From DATMER01 sp040349255 (GTDB lineage Bacteria; Acidobacteriota; Thermoanaerobaculia; Multivoradales; UBA5704): 64,000 nucleotides of DNA. Made by a program: the position numbers and the translations under genes. The notes under the pieces are model-generated. The model made no database searches. It saw nothing but the letters and a program-made list of their open reading frames with translations, and was not told the DNA's origin. The DNA lies in NCBI GenBank assembly GCA_040349255.1, contig JBEQUE010000055.1, forward strand, positions 61,971-125,970. The letters run 5' to 3'. This document shows, one piece after another, positions 41,014 through 48,500 of the stretch. Each line of letters starts with the position of its first letter. Position 1 is the stretch's first letter.

Positions 41014-42168
41014 ATGGCGCAACAGGCGGATCAACCGCGCTGGCACGACCTCGGTCCGGTCGAGGAGCTGAAGCGGACCCCGCTCCAGCAGGTCTCGATC
41101 GGCCGCATCCGCATCGCCCTGAGCTTCGCCGACGGCCGATTCGGCGCGGTCTCGGGCGCCTGCAACCACGTGGGCGGGCCGCTCGGCGAGGGCCACCTGG
41201 ACGGCGACTACCTCGTCTGTCCCTGGCACCACTGGAAGTTCCACCGCGCCACCGGCGAGGGCGAGCCCGGCTTCGAGGCCGACTGCGTACCGCGCTACGA
41301 GCTGCGCGAGGAGGGCGGCCATCTCTTCGTCAACCTCAAGGCCGCCACGAAGCGCAACAAGCTGCCGCACCAGCCCCACCCGCTCACCCGGCCGGTCGAG
41401 CGGGCCGACGGGCCCGTCCGCGTCCTGGGCATCTCGACGACCTCCATGGACCCGGAGTACCCGCGCTACTCCACCTCGGACGCGCTCCTCGACACCGCGC
41501 TGCGCTCCGCCGCCGAAGAGCTGAAATCGGAGACCCGGCTCATCCGGCTGAGCGATCTGAAGTTCCGGGCCTGCGAGGGCTACTACTCGAAGAGCGCCCA
41601 CGCCTGCACCTGGCCGTGCTCGATCACCCAGATGGACCCGACCGACCAGCTCGACGCGGTCTACGAGGGGATCGTCCACTGGGCGGACGTGATCCTGATC
41701 GCGACCCCGATCCGCTGGGGGTCGGCCAGCTCGCTCTACTACAAGATGGCCGAGCGCCTGAACTGCGTCCAGAACCAGGTGACAATCGGCAACCGGGTCC
41801 TGCTGCGCAACAAGGTGGCCTCCTTCATCATCACCGGCGGCCAGGACAACATCCAGGCGGTCGCCGGCCAGCTCCTCGGCTTCTTCGCCGAGATCGGCTG
41901 CCTCTTCCCGCAGTTCCCCTACATCGCCCACTCCCGCGGCTGGACGGCCGAGGACATGGAGAGGAACGTCGCCTACGTCCGCACCAGCGCCAACCTGCAC
42001 GACGGCGCCCGCGCCCTGGTGCGGCGGTCGGTCGAGTTCTCCCAGCTCCTTCTCGACGCCCACCGCGAGGCCGCCCGCGTCGAGCGCGCCGGCCGCAAGG
42101 GCTTCCCGGCCCAGGCGCCGGAGCCGCCCGCAGCCGTAGCCGCGGAGGTCGAAGCAGCAGGAGGATGA
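41014..42168 (+). CDS. Rieske [2Fe-2S] - NAD(P)H-dependent FMN reductase fusion
   Basis: A protein of 384 residues. An N-terminal Rieske ferredoxin domain (about 8-112) has both cluster motifs, CNHVGG and CPWHHWKFH. A linker (about 113-130) leads to a flavodoxin-like FMN-reductase domain (about 133-345) with VRVLGISTTSMDPEY, RLIRLSDLKFRACEGYYSK and VILIATPIRWGSAS. The cluster and flavin in one chain suggest electron transfer from NAD(P)H through FMN to the iron-sulfur centre or the reverse. A Cys-rich spot in the flavin domain (HACTWPCS) is notable. The C-terminal 40 residues are Ala-rich. No partner oxygenase is nearby, so the acceptor is unknown. Confidence 0.88.
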   Translation: MAQQADQPRWHDLGPVEELKRTPLQQVSIGRIRIALSFADGRFGAVSGACNHVGGPLGEGHLDGDYLVCPWHHWKFHRATGEGEPGFEADCVPRYELREEGGHLFVNLKAATKRNKLPHQPHPLTRPVERADGPVRVLGISTTSMDPEYPRYSTSDALLDTALRSAAEELKSETRLIRLSDLKFRACEGYYSKSAHACTWPCSITQMDPTDQLDAVYEGIVHWADVILIATPIRWGSASSLYYKMAERLNCVQNQVTIGNRVLLRNKVASFIITGGQDNIQAVAGQLLGFFAEIGCLFPQFPYIAHSRGWTAEDMERNVAYVRTSANLHDGARALVRRSVEFSQLLLDAHREAARVERAGRKGFPAQAPEPPAAVAAEVEAAGG

Positions 42169-42182
42169 GAAGAGGAAAAAGG

Positions 42183-42224
42183 TGGGGCCCTCTCCCACCG
42201 TGCCTCTGGCGGGAAGGGCCCCGG
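42183..42224. terminator. Bidirectional hairpin between convergent genes
   Basis: GGGGCCCTCTCCCACC pairs with GGCGGGAAGGGCCCC with two mismatches. It lies between the ends of the Rieske fusion and the opposing secreted protein. On the minus strand a run of T (from GAGGAAAAAGG) follows the stem, which supports intrinsic termination of the minus-strand gene. Confidence 0.6.
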
Positions 42225-42231
42225 GAGGGAG

Positions 42232-43185
42232 CTATTGACTGGCGCCGGCCTCCAGACGGGCGGCGGCGTCCAGCAGATTCAGGTTGGCGAAGGACTTCGC
42301 CGTCATCTGGTCGAGGCGCCAGGCGCGCGTGACATAGGCGTTCTCGACCAGGTCGTTGAGCGCGTTCGGCATCGAGCCGGCCGTGGTCAGCGCCACCGTG
42401 CCGAGGCGGAACGGGCCGGCCGCCTGGCGGTCGTGGAACATCAGGCCGTAGAACGTGAGCTCGATCCACTGGCGGCCCGGCTCCAGCTCGGCCGCGGCCT
42501 GGGCCGTTCCCACCGGCTCGCCTTTCTTCGAATACAGGGTGCCGGCCAGGTGGAAGCGGCCGGCGCGGGCCACGTCCACCTCCGCGGAAACCACGAGGCT
42601 GCCGTCGCGCAGCTCGTCGCGATAGCGGCCGGTCAGGTGCGCCCCGGGGTTGCTGTAGAGGAAGCCGCCGACCGTCTCGCGGACGTCGCCGTCCGACAGC
42701 CGCGACCTCACCTTGACCATGTAGCTGGCGGCCACCTCGGGCTCCGTCCCGGCGGGCATGCGGAAGCGCGCCGTCCAGACCCCGTCTCCGGCCTTGCGGT
42801 CGGCGCCGCGTCCGCCGTCGTTGTAGACCGCGTGCGCGACCAGGTCGCCGGCCTCGCCCACCACGTCCGCGGAGACCTCCAGAGCCGCCCCGCCCTCGAC
42901 CGTGGCGAAGAGCGTGATCGGCCGGCCGACCTCGTAGCTCACCGCGTTGGCCCAGACGCTCAGCGCCGCGCCCTTGCCCTCCGGGCCGCGGGACGACTGG
43001 TGGGTCGCGGTCCTCTTTTCCTTGACCGGGTCCTTCTCGCCCGGCGCGAGCGCGCGCGAGCTCTCCGGGAAGCGGGCGCGGAGGCGGTAGTCCTTCGCCG
43101 TCTCGTTCACGATCCAGTTCTTCTCCTGCGCCAGAACAGGCAGAGCCAGGACCATGAGGATTCCGAACGTCGTCTTCGTGCGCAT
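42232..43185 (-). CDS. Secreted protein, choice-of-anchor-X-like
   Basis: A protein of 317 residues with a signal peptide (KTTFGILMVLALPVLA). The middle has Ig-like segments: ALEVSADVVGEAGDLVAHAVYNDGG then DRKAGDGVWTARFRMP, the pattern of choice-of-anchor X domains. The end YVTRAWRLDQMTAKSF is unassigned. No enzyme motifs are seen. A structural or adhesion-type extracellular role is inferred only. It follows the secreted hydrolase gene by 16 bases on the same strand and ends at a bidirectional hairpin, so the two may be one secretory operon. Confidence 0.7.
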   Translation of the reverse strand: MRTKTTFGILMVLALPVLAQEKNWIVNETAKDYRLRARFPESSRALAPGEKDPVKEKRTATHQSSRGPEGKGAALSVWANAVSYEVGRPITLFATVEGGAALEVSADVVGEAGDLVAHAVYNDGGRGADRKAGDGVWTARFRMPAGTEPEVAASYMVKVRSRLSDGDVRETVGGFLYSNPGAHLTGRYRDELRDGSLVVSAEVDVARAGRFHLAGTLYSKKGEPVGTAQAAAELEPGRQWIELTFYGLMFHDRQAAGPFRLGTVALTTAGSMPNALNDLVENAYVTRAWRLDQMTAKSFANLNLLDAAARLEAGASQ

Positions 43186-43201
43186 GGCGATCTCCTGGCC
43201 T

Positions 43202-44212
43202 CTAGTAGAGAAGCGTGATGTAACGGGCCGTGGTCATGGAGGACTGGACGGTCGTGTTCGGCGCGCACTTGACGCTGCCGCAGTTCCAGTTGCCGTCCGG
43301 GATGGCCTTGCGCACGTCGGAATCGCTGGCGTCCCGCTCGTCGCTGTGGTTCTCGTGGCAGGCGTCCAGGTTCTTGAACCCGGACGACTCCTGCTTGTTC
43401 GAGTTGTTGCAGACGTTCGTGTTGTCGTAGCTCGCCGTGGCGCTGCCGCCGCAGGCGAAGATCGAGGCGTACTGCACCACCCCGTCGTCCTCGCCGGACA
43501 GGCAGACGCTGGCGCCGAAGATCGCCTCGTAGCCGCCGGTCAGCCAGATCGTCTTGGCCGGCGCGTTGGCGTAGGTCCTCACCTGGACGTCGTCCGAGCT
43601 GCGCAGCCAGTAGGTGGCGTCGTCGCAGCTCTGGATGAAGCCCGCGATGAAGTTGCAGAACAGGTTGTTGTTGCCGCAGACCGCGTCCGCGCCCTGGGAG
43701 CCCCGATGGGCGCCGCCGACCGAGACCACCAGGCTGATCCGCGCCGCAACCTGGTCGTAGGGGCCGTTGTAGTTGAAGTTCGGATCCGAGGCGTCGTTGT
43801 TGCCCAGGATGTAGTCCATGACCGTGTTGCCCATGCTGTGGGCGATCACCCAGAAGGTGCCGCCCTGGGCGTAGGTCTTCGAGCACCGCCGGCCGCCGGC
43901 GTCGGCGCCGCCGTTGGTCGCGTTGACGATCTCGTTCGCGACCTCGCCGGCCGACTGCGACTCCCAGTAGGGCCGGGTGCCGTTGTAACCCACCACGTAG
44001 TAGGGAGTGGCGAATTCCTTCGTCGCGGTACGGATGAAGTCGTTCGAGCCGTTCACCCAGTAATTCCGGGCCGACGTGTAGCTGGTGTACGTGTTGGTGT
44101 CGGTCTGCTTGCCGTGGACGAAGATCAGACAGGGCTGGGCGAACGCCTGTCCGGCCAGGCCGAAGAAGGCCAGGGCCAGGACAGCCGCGACGACGAGACG
44201 GCAACCTCTCAT
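43202..44212 (-). CDS. Secreted alpha/beta-hydrolase, lipase-like
   Basis: A protein of 336 residues with a signal peptide (LVVAAVLALAFFGLAGQAFA). The hydrolase fold is shown by PCLIFVHGKQTD near the N terminus and the nucleophile elbow WVIAHSMGNTVMDY. Asp in SGEDDGVVQYAS and the late His in HENHSDERD could complete the triad. At least eight Cys residues are spread through the mature part (CSKTY, CGNNNLFC, CDDA, CLSG, CGG, CNN), which suggests disulfides and export. The ATG was chosen for its AGGAGGTCCTTC site. An esterase or lipase role is inferred from fold. Confidence 0.82.
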   Translation of the reverse strand: MRGCRLVVAAVLALAFFGLAGQAFAQPCLIFVHGKQTDTNTYTSYTSARNYWVNGSNDFIRTATKEFATPYYVVGYNGTRPYWESQSAGEVANEIVNATNGGADAGGRRCSKTYAQGGTFWVIAHSMGNTVMDYILGNNDASDPNFNYNGPYDQVAARISLVVSVGGAHRGSQGADAVCGNNNLFCNFIAGFIQSCDDATYWLRSSDDVQVRTYANAPAKTIWLTGGYEAIFGASVCLSGEDDGVVQYASIFACGGSATASYDNTNVCNNSNKQESSGFKNLDACHENHSDERDASDSDVRKAIPDGNWNCGSVKCAPNTTVQSSMTTARYITLLY

Positions 44213-44315
44213 GAAGGACCTCCTATCCGGTTCCAAGTAAGTTGGTGCGCGAGAGGCCCCAAGGCGAGCCGCCGGTGCTAAGATCCATCCGATCCGGGCC
44301 CGAGGAGGTCTTCCG

Positions 44316-45047
44316 ATGGTGGGTCCCCAACCCGAGCTCGACAGGCGTCTGGACCGGCTGGTGCAGCGCCTCCGGGAGGCCGGAGGGGGGAACCTTTTGG
44401 GCGTCGCGCTCTACGGCGGCCTGGTCAAGGGCCGCTACACGCCGGGGGTCTCGGACATCAACGTCCTCGTCGTCCTGGCCGACGCCGGGCTGGCCTGCCT
44501 GCTCCCCCTGGCGCCGGTCCTCACCGAGGCCCTGCGCGAGTCCGTGGTCGTCCCGTTCGTGGTGACCCCGGCCGACCTGCGCGACTCGGCCGTGCTCTTC
44601 CCGGTCAAGATCCTCGACATCCAGCGCAGCCACCGGGTGCTCTGGGGGGACGTCCACCTGGGGGACATCCGGGTGGAGCCCGCGGCCCTGCGGCTGCGCG
44701 CGCTCCAGGAGCTCAAGAACACCGAGCTGCGGCTCCGGCTCCAGGTGGTCGAGCGCGGCGCCGATCCGGACGCGATGTGGCGCGCCCTGACCCACAGCCT
44801 GCCCAAGCTGGCCGTGACCCTGGAGACCCTGCTGCGCGCCCGCGGCATGGAGGTGCCCGCGGACCGCCCCGGCGTCCTGCGGGCCGCGGCCCTGGACCTG
44901 GAGATCGAGCCCGAACGGATGGAGCGCATCGCGAAGCTCCGGCGGGTGGACCCGCGGCCCGACGAGGCCGCGGTCCGCGAGCGCATGGCCGACCTCCTCG
45001 GCCTGCTCGACCACATCGGCCGCCGGGTGGACGGAGCCGCCGCATGA
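44316..45047 (+). CDS. Nucleotidyltransferase-fold protein, degenerate metal site
   Basis: A protein of 243 residues. The N-terminal part matches the pol-beta nucleotidyltransferase core: GVALYGGLVKGRYTPGVSDINVLVVL. The second metal Asp of the usual D-x-D is Asn here (SDINV), so activity may be lost or altered. The C-terminal half is helical (RLRALQELKNTELRLRLQVV) with an HEPN-like look. The ATG follows AGGAGGTCTTCCG. It overlaps the next gene by four bases (ATGA), so it belongs to the membrane-protein/DUF692 operon. Its role there is unknown; it could be a binding or regulatory domain. Confidence 0.75.
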   Translation: MVGPQPELDRRLDRLVQRLREAGGGNLLGVALYGGLVKGRYTPGVSDINVLVVLADAGLACLLPLAPVLTEALRESVVVPFVVTPADLRDSAVLFPVKILDIQRSHRVLWGDVHLGDIRVEPAALRLRALQELKNTELRLRLQVVERGADPDAMWRALTHSLPKLAVTLETLLRARGMEVPADRPGVLRAAALDLEIEPERMERIAKLRRVDPRPDEAAVRERMADLLGLLDHIGRRVDGAAA

Positions 45048-45985
45048 ATCCCCTCGACCTGAGAGGCCCGGACTTCCTGGCCTTCTACATACCCTACGCC
45101 GTCGTCGTCTTCGCCATGGCCCTGGCAGTGCGCTGGGTCTACAAAGGCTCCCTGGGAGAGGAGCCGGTCCTTGCGCGCTGGACGCCCGGCGTCTATCCGC
45201 GGGATGGGGACGCCTACGCCATCGCCCTGCTGCGCGGCGGCCCCGCGGAAGTGGCCCGGACCGTGCTCGGCCGCCTCGTCGCGTGCAACCTCATCGAGGT
45301 GTCCGGCCCCATCCTGCGCCGCACCACCCCCCCGGGCACCTGGCCGTCTCTCGACCCGCTCGAGACCCAGGCGCTCCAGGTCTTCGACAACGCCATCGTG
45401 GCCGCCCGGGCGGAACAAGAGGTCCGCAAAGCGGTCGCGCTGCACCTTCAGTTGATGGCGAACGACCTGAAGCGCCAGGGCCTGATCCCTAAATCCGGCC
45501 AGCGCCGAGGCTACTGGCAGATCTGCGGCCTCGCGCTCGCGGCCGTCTCGGGCCTGGGCGTGGCCAAGCTCCTGGTGGCGCTCCTGCGGGGCCGGGGCAA
45601 CGTCGGATACCTGGCCCTCCTGCTGATCCTCTTCACCGCCCTCGGCTACTACCTGCTCAAGCCGCCGCTGCGCACCCGCTTCGGAGACCGGTATCTCGAC
45701 TGGCTCAAGGAGTCGCATCGCGGCTTGATCAACCTCCTGTCCAGCGGCCGCCGCGACGACCTCGGAGAGATGGCCCTGATCGCCGGCATCTACGGCCTCG
45801 GCATCCTCCCCGCCTTCGGCCCTCTACACACCGCCCTGAAGCAGCCGCCTCCCGATCCCTACCGGGGCGGCGGCGATGCCGGAGGAGGAGGCGGAAGCTG
45901 TGGAGGCGGAGCCAGCAGTTGCGGCGGTGGGGGCTGCGGAGGAGGAGGCTGCGGCGGTGGCGGTTGCGGAGGCTGCGGTGGCTGA
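45044..45985 (+). CDS. TIGR04222-type membrane protein with Cys/Gly tail
   Basis: A protein of 313 residues. Membrane helices lie at about 10-30, 157-181 and 186-205, with another hydrophobic stretch at 242-258. The soluble stretch after helix one (ARWTPGVYPRDGDAYAIALLRGG, then GRLVACNLIEVSG) is the family hallmark. Residues 275-313 are almost only Gly, Ser and Cys, with six Cys at 286, 293, 298, 303, 308 and 311, mostly spaced five apart. TIGR04222 proteins commonly neighbour DUF692 genes, and some end in Cys/Gly repeats. DUF692 follows with an 8-base overlap, so this tail is the likely substrate for cysteine modification. Confidence 0.85.
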   Translation: MNPLDLRGPDFLAFYIPYAVVVFAMALAVRWVYKGSLGEEPVLARWTPGVYPRDGDAYAIALLRGGPAEVARTVLGRLVACNLIEVSGPILRRTTPPGTWPSLDPLETQALQVFDNAIVAARAEQEVRKAVALHLQLMANDLKRQGLIPKSGQRRGYWQICGLALAAVSGLGVAKLLVALLRGRGNVGYLALLLILFTALGYYLLKPPLRTRFGDRYLDWLKESHRGLINLLSSGRRDDLGEMALIAGIYGLGILPAFGPLHTALKQPPPDPYRGGGDAGGGGGSCGGGASSCGGGGCGGGGCGGGGCGGCGG

Positions 45986-46805
45986 TCCGACCATCCTCCC
46001 CTTCCTCGGAGCCGGCCTGAGCTTCCGCGACGCCTGGCGCTGGGAGGTGGTGCGCCACCGGGACGAGCTCGGCGCGGTCGAGTGCATCCCGGACGACGTG
46101 GCCGGCCCGGCCGGCCTGCGCGAGCTGACGATGATCGGCCAGGCGGTGCCCGTCCTTCTCCACGGCATCGGCCTTTCGCTCGGCAGCGCCGAAGGGCTCG
46201 ATCCCAGGCGTCTGGAGCACCTGTCTGAAGTAGTGGAGGCCGTCCGGCCGCCCTGGTTCTCGGAGCACATCGCGTTCACCCGCGCCGGAGGCGTGGAGAT
46301 CGGGCACCTGGCGCCGCTCCCGTTCAACCGGCGCTCGGTGGACACCGTGGCCGCGAACGTCGAGGCGCTACGCAAGGCGATCCCCGGGGTGCCGGTGCTC
46401 TTGGAGAACATCGCCTACACCCTGAATCTGCCGGGGTCGGACATGACCGAGGCCGAATTCGTCCGCGCGGTGATCGAGGCCACGGACGCCGGTCTCCTCC
46501 TCGACCTCGAAAACGTCCATGCCAACTCGCTGAACCATGGCTACGATCCTGTCGAGCATCTGGAGAGCCTGCCGCTGGACCGGGTGGTGGAGGTCCACCT
46601 GGCCGGCGGCATCGTCCGGGACGGGGAGTACGTGGATTCGCACACCCGCCCGGTGCCGGAGGAGTCCTGGACCCTGCTCGAGTGGCTCGCGCCGCGGACC
46701 GACGTCCGGGCGGTGATCCTCGAGCGCGACGACGACCTGCCGCCGTTCGGAGAGCTGATGGCCGAGGTGCGGCGGGCCGGGGAGGTCCTTCATGGAGCTG
46801 GTTGA
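45978..46805 (+). CDS. DUF692/MNIO multinuclear non-heme iron oxidase
   Basis: A protein of 275 residues, typical length, with the TIM-barrel iron-ligand motifs of the family: His in VLLHGIGLSLG, SEHIAF, Glu in LLENIAYTL, DLENVHANSLNHG, VEVHLAGG, DSHTRPVPEESW and Glu in VILERDDDLPP. Known members (MbnB, TglH, ChrH, ApyH, BufB) oxidatively rebuild Cys or nearby residues of ribosomal peptides. The GTG start is preceded by GGAGGCTGC, which is also the Cys/Gly tail coding sequence of the upstream gene, so enzyme translation is coupled to finishing the tail. An open frame extends upstream but reads only the tail in another frame. The next gene overlaps by 14 bases. Confidence 0.93.
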   Translation: MADPTILPFLGAGLSFRDAWRWEVVRHRDELGAVECIPDDVAGPAGLRELTMIGQAVPVLLHGIGLSLGSAEGLDPRRLEHLSEVVEAVRPPWFSEHIAFTRAGGVEIGHLAPLPFNRRSVDTVAANVEALRKAIPGVPVLLENIAYTLNLPGSDMTEAEFVRAVIEATDAGLLLDLENVHANSLNHGYDPVEHLESLPLDRVVEVHLAGGIVRDGEYVDSHTRPVPEESWTLLEWLAPRTDVRAVILERDDDLPPFGELMAEVRRAGEVLHGAG

Positions 46806-47274
46806 TTTTCAGAAGGAGCTGGCCGCCAGCCTCGCCGGCCGCCAGCCGGTCCCCGAGGGAGTCGATCCGGAGGCGCTGGCCCGCGCGCGGGTCTCGCTGG
46901 AGGCGAAACGCCGCCGCGCCGCCGGCCATCTCCTGCCGCGCCTGCGCACCACCCTGGGTCCGGCCTGGGCCGCCCGGTTCCAGCTCCACGCGGAGCGCTA
47001 CATCCCGGTCGGCCTGCTCCACCACGTGGACGACGCCTGGGAGCTGGCGGAGGCCCTGGAACGGGAGTCCTACGGCCGGGACCAGAAGCTCTGGCGCGCC
47101 GCGCACGACGACCTGGTCTCCATGCGCCTGCGGCACGTGAGGGACCCGAGGCAGTCGGCGCTGCGCATCCAGGAGCGCCGGGGCCCGCTGGTGGCGATCC
47201 TGAGCACGCCGCAGCGGGCCGTGGTGGTGAAGCTGCCCGGAACGCCGGGGCGGCTGTGGTATCTACCTATTTGA
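46792..47274 (+). CDS. Small partner protein of the DUF692 enzyme
   Basis: A protein of 160 residues. The N terminus MELVDFQKELAASLAG resembles the start of DUF2063/BufC-like partner proteins of MNIO enzymes. The central part (ARARVSLEAKRRRAAGHLLPRL, then YIPVGLLHHVDDAWELAEAL) is helical, and the C terminus (RRGPLVAILSTPQRAVVVKLPG) is strand-rich. From memory it is like the SCO6045-type proteins that follow DUF692 in actinobacterial TIGR04222 loci. MNIO partners recruit the substrate peptide, and this protein probably presents the tail of the membrane protein to the oxidase. Its start overlaps the enzyme gene by 14 bases, and it is last in the operon. Confidence 0.75.
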   Translation: MELVDFQKELAASLAGRQPVPEGVDPEALARARVSLEAKRRRAAGHLLPRLRTTLGPAWAARFQLHAERYIPVGLLHHVDDAWELAEALERESYGRDQKLWRAAHDDLVSMRLRHVRDPRQSALRIQERRGPLVAILSTPQRAVVVKLPGTPGRLWYLPI

Positions 47275-47529
47275 CCCACCACTGTCCCGAAGGAAATCGC
47301 GCGCCGCACTGTTAAAGGTAGAGGGCGGACACGCGAGCTGCGGGTCGCCAGCCCTCGATCCTTTCGCCTGGAGGTGATAGATCGCCGGGTACCCGAAGGA
47401 GCGCAGCATCAGGATCACTGTGAGGTGGCGCTGCCCGGGGGGCGACTCCCTGGGCCCTCCGGGCAACGTCGATAGTATCTCCCCGCCTCCAGCCTCCGCT
47501 GGGACCGCCGGCATCCTGCCGGCACACAC
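47275..47529. other. Intergenic stretch, nothing recognised
   Basis: About 255 bases between the end of the DUF692 operon and the convergent small gene. Short open frames exist on the minus strand but have no recognisable protein, and their codon use is not convincing. A GC-rich hairpin-like stretch (GCGCTGCCCGGGGGGCGAC) is visible near 47430. No clear terminator is seen. Confidence 0.5.
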
Positions 47530-47754
47530 TCAACCTGCCTTGAAGGATCGCTCCACAGCTTCAGGAACCCGGATCGGCACGAAGTACTTCGCCGGGTAGA
47601 GATAGTCCTCTCCTGACTCGTCGATCACTCGAACGAGCCCATCCCCTTCGGCCCGAGCATCAGGGAGGCAGGTGTAGATCTTCCTCAACTCAAGAGAAGC
47701 CGGATAGGCGGAGTTGTCGATGCAGACCACGTAGGCAGGCTCTTGTTCGTGCAT
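47530..47754 (-). CDS. Small conserved hypothetical protein, gene 2 of pair
   Basis: A protein of 74 residues with the conserved-looking text AYVVCIDNSAYPASLELRKI, then VRVIDESGEDYLYPAKYFVP. I recognise this as a short protein family (single strand-rich domain) found next to a protein like the one encoded upstream, in Cyanobacteria, Planctomycetes and Acidobacteria. No function is known to me. Its ATG is five bases after the stop of the 79-residue protein, so the two are an operon. Genes of this size in pairs are sometimes toxin-antitoxin units, but nothing here proves it. Confidence 0.75.
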   Translation of the reverse strand: MHEQEPAYVVCIDNSAYPASLELRKIYTCLPDARAEGDGLVRVIDESGEDYLYPAKYFVPIRVPEAVERSFKAG

Positions 47755-47759
47755 GGATT

Positions 47760-47999
47760 TCAGTCCAGGTATCGCTTGATCTTCAGTTCCTTCCGGCCAA
47801 CGCCATGAGCCTCATACCAGTGAACCTCGACGTGCCGAATCCTGCCATTGGCGAGCTTGACCGTAGCGCTCCCCTTGAGTTTACGCCACCTCTTTCCGCC
47901 GCCGTATGCCCTCGAAAGCCGCAGCAGATCGCGGATTGACGTGCCCTCCGCTATCGTCTCCACGTTGGAGATCTCACCGAGAACATGAAAGTCTTCCAC
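47760..47999 (-). CDS. Small conserved hypothetical protein, gene 1 of pair
   Basis: A protein of 79 residues with GTG start: GEISNVETIAEGTSIRDLLR, GGKRWRKLKGSATVKLANGR and VHWYEAHGVGRKELKIKRYLD. The Trp-Arg-Lys-Leu-Lys-Gly and WYEAHG stretches are strongly conserved in a widespread family of small basic proteins. It is the upstream partner of the 74-residue protein; function unknown. No clear ribosome site precedes the GTG, but no other in-frame start exists upstream before a stop. Confidence 0.72.
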   Translation of the reverse strand: MEDFHVLGEISNVETIAEGTSIRDLLRLSRAYGGGKRWRKLKGSATVKLANGRIRHVEVHWYEAHGVGRKELKIKRYLD

Positions 48000-48009
48000 T
48001 ACCGCGACA

Positions 48010-48440
48010 TTTTACATGAGTCGCCGCCTGTCTACACACCTCTGACGAGTCGATGTTCTCATCAGGAAAGATATGCCGAGGGCCTGCCGGCCCCGAGCAA
48101 GCCCCCGGCGAAACGGTGAATCGCTTGTCAATGAACCCTTGAGCGGCCGCCGCGCACGGGTTTTCCGCCGCCGCGCCCATCCGTGCGGCGCCCGCACGAC
48201 CTCGCGCAGCCGCCGCAAACCCGTGCGCGCCGCGTGAGAACACCGGCTCAGCCGCCACAAACATCCGAGCGGCCGCCGCACGGACCGATCCTCGGCCGCA
48301 CGACCTCGAGCGGCCGCCGCAAACACCCGCGCGCCGTCCGCACGACCCCGCTCACGAGCCGCAAACGCGTGCGCATCCACGGAAAACCCGTGCGCACAGG
48401 AAGAAAACCAGTCCGCAAGCGGAGCTTCTCCACAATACAT
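48010..48440. repeat. Degenerate GC-rich repeats, non-coding
   Basis: Imperfect repeats of phrases such as GCACGACCTCG, GCGGCCGCCGCAAAC and CCCGTGCGCAC recur every roughly 50 to 60 bases. They are too diverged for a single period. All frames read low-complexity Arg/Ala text. The stretch separates the small gene pair from the broken NACHT gene. No promoter or RNA gene is apparent. Confidence 0.6.
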
Positions 48441-48454
48441 GCCTTGGCCCGGGA

Positions 48455-48500
48455 GTCAAGCCCCAAAAAGTGTGCCTGCCACACATTTTGACCCCTTGAC
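48455..48500. repeat. Imperfect palindrome upstream of broken NACHT gene
   Basis: CAAAAAGTGTG-CCTGC-CACACATTTTG forms an 11-bp stem with one mismatch, extended outward by GTCAAG/CTTGAC. The motif AAAAGTGTG with its inverse resembles REP-like palindromes mobilised by REP-associated tyrosine transposases, but no such transposase is in the window. It could also act as a terminator or operator. Confidence 0.5.

Noticed and set aside
44316..45047. MNT/HEPN toxin-antitoxin pair
   Set aside because: There is no separate HEPN gene. The nucleotidyltransferase-like gene is coupled instead to the membrane protein and DUF692 genes.
45876..45977. Upstream start of DUF692 giving a Glu/Ala-rich N terminus
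   Set aside because: Those residues are the Cys/Gly tail of the previous gene read in another frame; the GTG at 45978 fits the family start.
47263..47529. Minus-strand 88-residue protein
   Set aside because: No recognisable family, no ribosome site and no coding-type base pattern.
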